The translations under genes were made by a program, and so were the position numbers. The notes beneath the pieces are model-generated. The model was given only the letters and a program-made list of their open reading frames with translations. It was not told the origin of the DNA and ran no database searches. A stretch of 64,000 nucleotides of DNA from Onchocerca lupi (taxonomy: Eukaryota > Nematoda > Chromadorea > Rhabditida > Onchocercidae): assembly GCA_028564675.1 (NCBI GenBank), contig JAOVVO010000244.1, positions 1 to 64,000 of the forward strand, given 5' to 3'. Positions 1 through 10,559 of this stretch are shown in pieces (positions within the stretch are counted from its first letter, which is position 1; the number at the start of each line of letters is the position of its first letter).

Positions 1-111
1 AGTATTTTCAAATGAGTATTGTTTTTTTTTTTTTTTTTTTTGCGAGGTAATCATTAAAACAGAACTATAATTTCTATGCTTAAAAATTTATGATTTTCAT
101 TTTTTTCTTAG

Positions 112-654
112 GTCTATCGCTGATTATGTTCTACATAATTATAGCAGCAAATGCTACATATGGATTATCCGTAAGTTTTTATTGAAATTGTCATAGTCAA
201 GTTTGAAGCAGTAAATAATTAGAAGCAAAAATACTATTGTGGAAGCAATAGAGCTAATTCAGATTTAATGTTTATTAAAGTAAAGAAAAAATTGATTTTG
301 CTATGATTGTCAAAGTCCCGTCCACACAGATCTAATGGCTTATTTATTGGTGTTTCTGTTTATATGCCACAAATATAACTCTCCTTCAGAAAACAGAAAA
401 GATTTGAGCAATGGAAGAGAGCAGCATTTTAGCTCTTGTTTATGTTTTTAATTTTTTTTAATTCTCATGTATTTCAGATTTTATTGGAAGCAACTAACTG
501 GCATTATATTTTGCGTCATTTACCATGGTTAGCAGGTAGTTTTGGTTGTTGTATATTCGATGTCGTTGTCGTTATGCAATACTTCTATTATGATCGATTG
601 AATTATCGAAAAAATTTAATGGAGCGTGAAGCATTATTGGAAAATGCAGATTGA
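112..654 (+). CDS. laat-1: PQ-loop lysosomal cationic amino-acid transporter, C-terminal part (LAAT-1/PQLC2 family), partial
   Basis: Two last exons are visible: 112-170 and 478-654 (stop TGA 652-654); the gene begins left of the window. The first exon enters with two bases of a split codon and encodes a hydrophobic helix ending ANATYGLS, followed by GT at 171. The second begins after TTTCAG and encodes ILLEATNWHYILRHLPWLAG, another membrane helix, and a tail ending EREALLENAD. The block LRHLPWLAGSFG followed by a hydrophobic stretch closely matches the last helix of human PQLC2 (HHLPWLVGSLG), and the acidic Glu-Leu-Leu tail resembles the lysosomal sorting signal of that family. In the known family this protein exports lysine and arginine from lysosomes. 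Only about 77 residues are seen, so the catalytic PQ motifs lie outside the window and the exact paralogue is inferred. Confidence 0.8.
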
Positions 655-2577
655 TATTTTGGCTGTATCAGTCTTAAGTACACGTATTTCTGTCGTTCAT
701 AATCCTTAAATGGATATTTTTTCACTGAATATATCTTTGAAGAAATTTCTGGAAAAGTATGGGATATAATAATACAATATTGACAGAGTATTCATTTGTT
801 TATCAAAGTGATTTTCTTTTTGTAGAATTTACTCATAATAGAAAAATTCGTTTTATTGTCATATTCCAGTTATTTACATATGAGAAGTATCTGAATATAA
901 AATATCAACTCCAGCATTAATCTTTCATGTCGTTTTTCTTTTTTGCTTTTTTTTTCTTGCACTTGATCTTTTTTGCAACTATCTATTTATCTTTTTCCAA
1001 TATACATATATTGCTCTTATCATCTCTTTTTGATAGCAATTCTTTATTTTCCAAATAGATTATCTTTCTGCACCATTTCTGTATATAATGTACAAATTCT
1101 AATGAATCTTAAGTTTCATTTTTTATTAACTTTATACATTGTTGTAACGAATAATTAAGTAATTTCGGCTTGTTTCAAATGCTAAATTCTGCTGCAATCA
1201 TATTTATTTTAATCTATGTTCTTACTTTATAATGATATTACTCAAAAGCTAGAGTATCAAGGGATCAGAGGGTGTTTAGACAGTGATGTCTTTATATATT
1301 CACATTTTTGACATTCAAGTTTTTAATTTTATGGTAGAGTTGGATTTGTCGTTATATTCAGACTTATTCAGAAAAATATTATTCAAGCTTTTCTCTGGAG
1401 CTAAAAATTTACTTTGGAAGAAGTCTTTCCGAACTTATGTGTATATAGCTGTTATACATAAATATTAATTAAAGCTAAGGACATTTGTTTACATCGAAAT
1501 ATCCTATTAAAAAATCAGGAAAAAGGGAAAAAAATGGTCAAACAGTCGATTATTGCACCATTGGCTTATGTCACTAAATATATCTCACTAGATGTAGCTT
1601 TCCACACCAACAGTGAACACATCCAGTATTTTGGGACATACACATAGTTTCATTTTCCAATAAAATAAAGAAACTATAGGAATGTGATGGATTTCTGGGT
1701 GGATATAGAAGGTCAAATGGTGATCAGCTTGATTAAATTATGGATTATGATTGTCTCTGATCTAAACGAACATTAATGAAAAGGTTTGATGAAGAATTAG
1801 ATCACGATAAGAAGTACAGGAGCTTACCCGACTTTCTTTACAGTTGGTTCTTTGATGATAAGTAATCTCTAGGATATTGTCGCAAAAGTCAAGATGATTG
1901 ATTATCCAGTGAGCGATTAAATTATTAAATTATTGCCCTATTAGGGAAACAAATACTTCAGTTTATTTTTTTGTGGTGTTTTTAATCAGTTTGACCTTTA
2001 CTCAGTAGAGAAGAAACCTTCTGTATCCATCAGTCTCTATGGTATAACCACTTCCCATCCTTACTTTTAATTAAATTTGCCAAAGATCAAGTAAGCACCA
2101 CAAATGGGAAAATTACTTGGGAAGACGTTGTTGCATAGTGATTAGATTTGGTAGCAAAGGAGAGTGGTACCACTAGTTCAGATTCGGATGGATGTACTTC
2201 AGTGTTTTTATCATGGTTGGTATTGTGATAGTGAGGGGGATTTTTTGGTAGTACGTGGAAGTTAGTTAGGACAGGTATGCTATATGTCTATCGAGTTGGT
2301 GACGGAAATGTTAGAATTAGTTCTAAATTAAAAGATAAGAAAGAAAATGTTTGTAGGTGCAGAGTGATGCACCGAGACAAAGAAAGGAGCCAACAAACCG
2401 TGATAGCTGTGGGTAATAAGTAAAATGAGGTCGAGAAGAAATTGAAGAGATCAAGGATTAAGTTTTAAGCGATTTCATGTAAACGTGACCATTTATTTGA
2501 GGTTTATTAACGAAGTCATTTATTTGAATTTCGTTTAGCTCCCATCCATTTGCTTAATTTCCATTCTTCTTTGAAAT
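655..2577. other. Intergenic stretch, no gene recognised
   Basis: This separates the transporter from NOP56. Short ORFs at 973-1158 and 1283-1468 are AT-rich and match nothing I know. Between about 1500 and 2480 the base composition is less T-rich than the surroundings and many short open stretches are broken by stops (for example a 37-codon one from 1533). It could be the relic of a decayed gene or transposon, but I cannot name it. Confidence 0.5.
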
Positions 2578-5500
2578 ATGGGAGATGCTCCGCAATGTGC
2601 ATTATATGAACATGCTGTCGGATATGTTTTGTTTCGTATTACCGAATTCGAAGATATTGGAACTAGTATTCCTCAGGTTCTTATTTATATTTTTAAATTT
2701 TTTTTCATCTTGTTTCTTTTTTCCTCAATTTCATGATTCTTTCATTTTGTTCGCCAAGAGAATAACGTTTCAGGTGGAAGAGTGTATTGCTGATGTGCAA
2801 AGATTCTGTTCAATTGTTAAAGTAGAAGCTTTCGAGCCTTTTAAAAATACTGAATGTGCATTGGAAAACTGTTACAGCGTATCAGAAGGTAACTAGTCTT
2901 TTTCCAGCTCTAAAATTTAGATAATGCTTGAATTTGAAAGTTTTATGAAACAAAAAAGCATTTATAGTTTTCTTCATAGAGTAGACTAATTCCTGGTTGT
3001 TTGTATTGATTTCCTTCTTCGCAGATTAATATCTGTGTTTAGTTCAGGCTCGTAATTGTATGCAAAAATGTTAAAATATTGCAAAAAAAGTGTTGAAATA
3101 TTGCAGAAAGAAAGACTCATATGGTATCTTTTTTAGGTCAGCTTCATCCAGATTTACTTAATTTCCTAGAAGCAAATTTGCCAAGAAAAAAGAAAAGAAC
3201 GGTTACACTTGCTGTCGGTGATTCGAAATTGGCTAGTGCCATAAGCGATCAAATTACTGGCGTAAAATGTCAAATTTCTGGAATTGTCCCAGAACTTATG
3301 CGTGGCATACGCATGCATTTTGAACATCTTCTCAAAGACTTACCTCATCATTCACTTTCAAAAGCTCAACTTTCACTTGGACATGGTTATTCGCGGAAAA
3401 AGGTATGCATCAATATACATTGTTTAATTGCGTTCTGGGTTCAAAAGAAGACATTTCTATTTGATTTTCGTTTCGTATTTATCATAGATTGTGGTGTTTT
3501 GAAGGTTAAATTTGATGTTCATCGAGTAGATAATATGGTTATTCAATCAATTGCACTCTTGGATCAACTTGATAAGGATATTAATCTTTTCGGGATGAGA
3601 ATTCGAGAATGGTAAGTCGAGCGGAAGATATGATTTCCATTAATGATTCTTTAACTTGGAGTCGCAAAGCTAAATTATTGAAAGAAGGAATTCTTTCTTG
3701 AATTAATAATTTAAAAATTCTATTTCCAGGTATTCATATCATTTTCCCGAGCTTTTTAAATTGGTTCCTGACCAGCTTAATTATATAAAATGTGCATCCA
3801 CTATAATGGATCGAAAGAATCTTGATGATGAGGTAGTCGAAAAATTAAAGGGTTTGTATTTTTGATTTGTTTTTATTGTATTATTAAAACTTATAGTAGG
3901 TTCGTAGTCTGTAAGTAAGTATTAACTATTAACACTTAACTTTTTAACTCTGATCGACAGTGTTTAGACATGTAATCGTGTTTTCAAATCGTAACCACTC
4001 CACTCTCGTAAATAAGATGGAGATAATTCGAGAAACGTAGCATTTCTTAATGTATGATCATTGAAGTAGGTTAAGGATTATTGAAATAATATGATTCAGA
4101 ATTTTTGTTTTGAGTATAGGTAAAGTGGAACAGCTTTTATTGTGAAAGCAAAATTAATAGAATGAATGGGTATTTTACTGGGATCGAAGTTTGAATCACA
4201 ATTTCGTCATAATTCGATACTTTGTATTTCTCAAGTTAAAATAAATCTAGGATATGTATCTTTAAAGATATTCTACTGTTTGATTTTCCGACAAATATCG
4301 GAAATTTGAATGGGTAGTTTCATTATTGTTTAAATCGAAATGATTGCACAGTTAGCATTATGAGCTGAGTGTAGCTTCAGAGGAAAACGTTATAGATTTT
4401 ATAAGGAGTATTGTGGAGGCATCTACTTCGGAAATGAAAAATTCTCATTATTTTCAGAAATTTTGGAAGATAATGATAAAGTTGTGGAAATAGTGGAAGC
4501 TGCACGAACATCAATGGGAATGGATATTTCTGACCTTGATTTATTTAATGTTGATCGTTTTGCAAAACGTGTTGATCACTTAACAGTTTATCGCCAGAGA
4601 CTTCATGAATATGTAAAAGAACGTATGCATTCGTGCGCACCATCACTTTCAGCATTAATCGGAGAACAAGTAATGAAATTTATGATTAATTTACAGTTAC
4701 TTTGGGTTGAAAGAATAGAGAATTTTCTTAAAAATCATCATACCACAGCTAGAGTATTTTTAGCTCAGTATGATTTTTTATCTTATAGCATGTATCTTTT
4801 TGACCTTCATAAATATTTAAAATGTTGTCATTTGTTAACTTTGACTTTTCCAGGATGCTTTTCTAATGCCACTATCCTGCCTTGGTTTTTTGTGCCTTTT
4901 TAAAAATTCACATTGACATTAATATAAATGACGAGTGTGGCATCACTGTTTGTCGTTGTAAAACAATTAAAAGCAATTAGTGGTCTCATTTTTTTAGAGG
5001 AATGGGATAAAATTCGTTTCTATAATTCGTAATTTATATCACTGATTATAATTTAATATCATTGATTTTCGAGTTTAAATTCTAATGATACCTGAAATTT
5101 CGGATCGTTTGAGGAATACTTTAATGCTTCAATGATTATCTTTTAGGTCGGTGCTCGTCTAATTTCGCATGCAGGAAGTTTAACAAATTTGGCGAAATAT
5201 CCGGCATCAACTGTGCAGATACTTGGAGCTGAAAAAGCGCTTTTCCGTGCACTAAAAACTAGATGTATGTTTCTTTCTTTCGTTTAATTGTCATATGCAC
5301 AATGCATATGACAATATCGATTATTCCATATCGCATTTTTAAAATCGCCCTGACCCGGTTTATCGTGACTTTATTACAGCAATCGGTTGCATGTATTTTA
5401 TTTTTATTTCTTTTTAAAAATCGAGTGATCTATATATTTTACAGCAAATACACCAAAATATGGTCTTCTCTTTCATTCTTCATTTATTGGTCGCGCTTCT

Positions 5501-7066
5501 ATTAAAAATAAAGGTCGCATATCACGCTTTCTTGCAAATAAATGCACAGTAGCATCTCGTATTGATTGTTTCTCAGATATACCAGTGTCTATATACGGTG
5601 AACACCTCAAACAGCAGGTTTGGCATGACGATGATAATAATAATGACTACAATATTCCACGACTGTAGAATCTTTTAATGAAATGTTTGAAATCAGTTTG
5701 AAATTCAAGCTTTCCTATTTAGATAATTTTGTGGGTCGCTTTTTGTTCGTACCAGAATTAAACCAAAAAATTGAATTAAATGGAGGAAGCATGTGATGTT
5801 TTTTTATCTAATTTTGAATTATTTGATGTTTTAGGTAGAAGATCGTCTTAAATTTCTGGAAAGCGGTGTAATTCCAAAAAAAAATTTGGATGTGATGAAG
5901 GAAGCGATTGAAGAAGCCACAAACGTAAAAATAAAGGTTAGACTATATTTACTGACTGATAGAAAGGTATTTTAGAAAATCACTGAGAGAATTTTTCTTG
6001 AATTGATTTGTAGAAATTGGATTTTATTTATAGATTTTGAAAAAGAGGAAGAAAGAGGCGAAAAGAGCTAAAAGAGCCGCTGAGCAGCAAATAAATGAAG
6101 ATTTTGATACAACGCAAGGATCGAAATCTGATGCTGATGCAATGAAAGTGGATGAAATTACTGAAGAGGTACAGAGATTTTTGATTCATTAGATAGCTCT
6201 AAGTTTCAAAAATTCTGACAGAATTAGTTAGTAAGTTTTCGAAGACGGTCTTATGTTTTAGAATTAGTAAGTTTTCGAAAACGGTCTTATGTTTGTAGTC
6301 CATTTGTTCAAAATGTTTCAAAAGTATCGGTTTCAGTTCTGAAGAATATTCGAATTAAAATCAACTTTTTATTATATAGAGACGGTTGTCATTCGGTTTT
6401 TGCATTAAATTAGCAATTGTATAAGGCCTGTATGAATCATTTTTCAGAAATCCAAGAGACCGAAATTGCTGTTAAATGAAGAAAATATGAATGATGAACA
6501 GAAGACGCATAATGATGAGAGCATCACAAAAAGTAAGCATAAGAAGAAAAAGAAAAGAGAAAATTCGGACGTAATGGACGAGTCCGAGCACATGAACGAA
6601 AATGGCGGTTAATTTTAACCTTTTTAAAGCTTGGTCTATGTCCGTTAATGAATTATGTGGATATTTTTTGCCAGGAAATACTGAAAGTAATATACCAGTG
6701 CTACGGCAGACAGCTATATAAGTTCGGTTTTTATTGGATTAGTAATTGAATAATTAGCCTTTTCAATGGCTATTAACGGGATAATGAAACTAGATTTATT
6801 CTTCAAATTCAGTACATGAAAGTGGGAATGTTTTGCCCGAATTATGGTTTTAACTTAAAAAACTTGCATTATACGTTCTGATTTAGTGGAAAGGAACTAC
6901 TTATTTAGGAATAATGGACGGAGAAGGCAATCCAAAGAAGAAAAAGAAGTCAGAAATAACGGAAAGTGGTGATGATAAGTTTGAAAGTTCTCAGGGAACG
7001 CTTTTAACTTTAAATGAGGCAGGGAGTCACAAAAAGAAGAAAAAGAAGAAATGTTCAATGGAATGA
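2578..7066 (+). CDS. NOP56: NOP56, box C/D snoRNP core protein
   Basis: Nucleolar protein 56 pairs with NOP58 and fibrillarin in box C/D snoRNPs, which guide 2'-O-methylation of rRNA. Twelve exons can be joined in phase: 2578-2676, 2774-2888, 3137-3402, 3505-3611, 3730-3851, 4458-4669, 5147-5264, 5445-5617, 5835-5936, 6034-6168, 6448-6607 and 6909-7066, giving 588 residues (human 594). The N-terminal NOP5NT domain holds YEHAVGYVLF; the middle carries VDNMVIQSIALLDQLDKDIN; the Nop RNA-binding domain holds SSMGMDIS-like SMGMDIS, APSLSALIGE, LTNLAKYPASTVQILGAEKA and PKYGLLFHSSFIGRA. From about residue 438 the tail is runs of lysine with acidic patches, the usual KKE/D tail. The start ATG is followed by a short N-terminal extension (GDAPQ). 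The first donor is GTTCTT, a weak one. The junction of the last two exons is the least certain: without it the protein would stop at 6612, and a small extra exon near 6675 cannot be excluded. Confidence 0.93.
6220..6294. repeat. Tandem duplication of about 38 bp inside a NOP56 intron
   Basis: The unit beginning AGAATTAG and ending GGTCTTATGTTT is present twice in direct succession, at about 6220-6259 and 6260-6294. The second copy lacks four bases (TTAG) and has one G-to-A change. It lies inside the intron after exon 10, so it should not affect the protein. Confidence 0.8.
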
Positions 7067-7154
7067 ATGGAATCATATTGCGAATACTGAATCTCTTTTA
7101 TATGCTGTTGTTAATTTTTTTTTTCTTTTGATGTTGGTTTTTTCGAAACTTTGC

Positions 7155-7160
7155 AATAAA
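7155..7160 (+). terminator. Likely NOP56 polyadenylation signal
   Basis: AATAAA lies 89 bases after the NOP56 stop codon, followed by an A-rich tract. Position and sequence suit the 3' end of the transcript. Confidence 0.55.
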
Positions 7161-8009
7161 AAAAAAAATAATGAAAAAAATGACCTATAAATGACGTTGA
7201 GTTTTTCGTTTGAATTTTCAAAGCACAGATCTCTAAAACTTATTCTATAGAAAACTTAAAAAGCTTTATTAATAAGATTTAGACTATTTGACATATTTGA
7301 ATATTATTTGAAAGTCGGAGTTTTTTTCCTGCAGATGATTTGTTGAAAGCAAGTTAGGTTTGCAATTCATTTAAAATCTTTTAAATTGATATATGGAAGA
7401 ATAATATATATGGAAGGAAATAGTAACAATATTCATGATATTCGAGAAATCTGAAAAACTTCTGAAGTTTAAAAGTGATATATGTTATTTACAAAAAGCA
7501 GTATATTTACAAGCTCATGTTTTCAATTCCAGATCAGTAAATGAATTTGTTGAAGGTTGTCTATTGACATAGTCCCAATTTTATGTTTGACAGGAGGATA
7601 ATGGATAATGGATATCCTAAAATAGGATAATGCACTTAATGCGGTTCTTATGAGACAGTCTTTATGCTATCTCTAATTTATACGGGAAGACGGTTTCATC
7701 ATTATCTAATCTGATTTGCGCAGCTCAATAAGACTTATTTTAAAATAGATTTAGAAATATTTGCATCTCATTCTTTTATTAATTGTCTTTTGCTTAATTA
7801 TATAGTAATAATATCTTTTAAAATTTGACAAAAGCTTGGGATGAAATATGTTTGGTGACCATTGATAAAGGGAAATTGAACTTCAATAATTTCCATTTCA
7901 TAAAATAATTGTAAGACAAATACATTATTCCAAGCGAGTGTTTCCCTAGAGTGATGGATGCGGAGTTGAGTCAATGGATTTTTGGAACGGAAATAGATGT
8001 TAGAACATC

Positions 8010-8060
8010 TATATATATATATATATTATTTTATTAACATATATATATATATATATATTA
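8010..8060. repeat. Paired (AT)n microsatellite tracts
   Basis: Two (AT) runs of about 18-20 bases are separated by a short TTATTTTATTAAC-type spacer and both end in TATTATT or TATTATTG. They can fold back on each other. Confidence 0.85.
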
Positions 8061-9089
8061 TTGTGCATGATGTGCTTTTTTAAGCATTTTTGACATCCTT
8101 TAGAACGCATAGAATTGTCTTTTTTAATTCTAGTTGGGACAAAAGTTTTCGTTCTATGAGATGCGATTAGCAAGTGACTTGCTTACCTTCATTTTATTCC
8201 GGTGTTGCTTGTTTAATCGGTAACATATGTTCATTCGGTGTAGTACATCAGTGGTAATGTGTCCGCGTTTGAAAATTTAGAGGATTTTATCACTTTGATG
8301 TAACATTTCTGTGGAAGACAGATTGGACTAAGTGGAATGGGAGAATTATCAGCAGGTGACATATTCGGGATGTCAGTTACGCTCTAATTGAATAAACGAG
8401 TCTCTGCAATCGAGAGCTGGCTGTTCATGCTGATGGAAATAATTGATTATTTGCAATCTCTTCAAGAGTTTTATGATTTGTTTTGTTGCTCAAACTTTTA
8501 CTCAGAAGCGATGTCATCATGTTTATGTGAATTAACTATATAATATTTACACGTTTAACAAATATAGACATAGAAGGGAATTTTAAATACCTCTTGTGGC
8601 TAAGATGATGGCTTGGCCAATGGAACTCCGATGATGATCGTATTTTCTTTGGCCACTTCTTGCACTCACATACTAAGAATCAATACTCCATTGGCTTTTG
8701 ATATTGAACAGAATGCAGGCATGCACATATCACATCCACATGCACATGCACATGCACATACACGCACACTCATACATACATTTGCATGTGGAACGAATTG
8801 ACGAAGAAGGCAAGTAGGTTGATTTACTTTGATATTCAATTTCCTCAACGGCTCTACTACAGTTATATCTGTATAATTATAATTTTGAAATTAAATTACC
8901 AGTGTTTTTTTTATCAGATGAAACGAACGATAATGATCGATTCATTTGTGTAAAATGCCTGATAGCCTAGACAAACAGATCATCTATCTAGTCTTGGCTC
9001 TTTTTTTTTTTGTTTTGAAGATGCATAATATGGACAACAAGTGGCAGTACCTTTATTTTCCTCGCTGTTTTTTCTTTATTTATTTATAA

Positions 9090-9325
9090 CATATTCACAA
9101 TAACCTATTTTCTAATCTTCATAACTTATATAATCTATTTTCTAACCTTCAAAATCTTAATCTATTTTCTAATCTAATCTGGAACCTTTAATCTATAATC
9201 TATTTTAACTTAACATAACCTGTAATCTATTTTCTAGTCTTCATAACCTAAAACTTATTTTCTAATCTAATCTGCACCTATCTTAACCTAACATAACTTA
9301 CAACCTATTTTCCAATTTTCATAGC
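9090..9325. repeat. Degenerate minisatellite, unit about 28 bp
   Basis: Six to seven imperfect copies of a unit like ATCTATTTTCTAATCTTC plus ATAACCT run head to tail. The core CTATTTTCTAA is the best-preserved part; linkers vary in length and share AACCTAACATAAC-like words. No coding potential is seen. Confidence 0.8.
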
Positions 9326-10559
9326 TTTATTTTTCTGTAAATTAATGCCATCTGGATTTCTCAATCATTTTTAGTTTTTTGTTTTTTTTAATTTTTTGTT
9401 TTATTCGAGTTAGTTCATTTAAAATCTATTTTTGAAACATGTTTATTTGTTTTTTTGGATCCTTCCTATCAGTCGTAAGAACTTTAGACACTGAAAGTTC
9501 ACAGGATGAATCAGACTGAATATATTTAATTTCATGCTCAGTCTTGCTACCAAGAGATTAAATATATATTCTTGAATTGGCCTGTTGTCCAAAAATATTG
9601 TTATGGTTACTGTTATAATTCGTGAATATTAGCAATGTCAAATTAAAAAAAACTTAAGAAATTTTGACTTCAAAAATTAGCTGATTTCAAAATTCCGTTG
9701 ACTTCAAGAATTTAATTACTAACTGTGAAGATTGAGACTGATTTTCTTGAGTCTAAATAGGTTTTTACTTCATTAATAAATTGGATCTTTCTAGAAAAAT
9801 ACCACCGTGACATAGCAGTAATTACCGTAATCAGTGTCTGAGATTAAAAGCATATAAAAGACGTCATCATTAATCATTTATCATAACTCATGACGTGCAA
9901 GAGCTATGAATATCAAGATTAAAAGGAAGTATTATGGGATTAGAAATTACGACATTGTGATCAACTAGAAGATAATATATGAGTGTAATTTAGATGAAAA
10001 AAAAAAAAAAAAATGTAACTTTGCAGGAATTTCATGAAGCACTGAACGCTAAACAATATTTAATAATCTGAGGAAATTATTAATTTATATTTGCAACGAA
10101 AGGTACAAATTTGCAAAAAAAAAAAATTAAAAAAAAAATTGAATTTTCTGAAGTCACGATAAAATATCAGTCGTTGCAGGAGAGCGAATTCAGTAAGTAC
10201 ATTTTCCATTTTTTTTTTTCCAAATTCTTAAAACAGTTTCTTTTTCCCATCTTATTTAAATGCTGAGCTTGTAATATTTCCACCATAAATTTCTCTGGCT
10301 TAATATTCTTCGTCAGAAAATAATATTTTTACCATAAATTTTTTTGATCTAATATGTTTAAGTTTGAATTTAAAATCCTTAAATGTTAAAAACAAACTTT
10401 TTTCTTCTGTTATAATTCGAATAATTGCGGGATTTCATAAAAACGTTGCTTTTCAGCGTCAACATTCAGCACAAATACTTCGATCGAAAAATAGCAAGTA
10501 TTTTCTTAGTGATTAAAATTACATAGTAAAATCAAACAACTCTCTGACCTTATCAAGAT

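Larger units (their letters stand above)
7067..10559. other. Intergenic stretch with simple repeats, no gene recognised
   Basis: This holds the NOP56 3' end and the upstream region of drn-1. It contains two (AT)n tracts near 8010-8060, a CACATG-type repeat near 8735-8775 and a degenerate minisatellite at 9090-9325. ORFs on both strands near 8613-8848 are only readings of the CACATG repeat. Poly(A) and poly(T) tracts occur near 10000, 10115 and 10210. Confidence 0.6.

Noticed and set aside
3852..5146. Box C/D snoRNAs in NOP56 introns, as in mammals
   Set aside because: I looked for a RUGAUGA box followed within about 60-100 bases by CUGA; no convincing pair was found in these or the later introns.
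8613..8848. Overlapping ORFs on both strands, His/Ala/Cys-rich
   Set aside because: They are translations of a CACATG/CACACG simple repeat, not a protein family.
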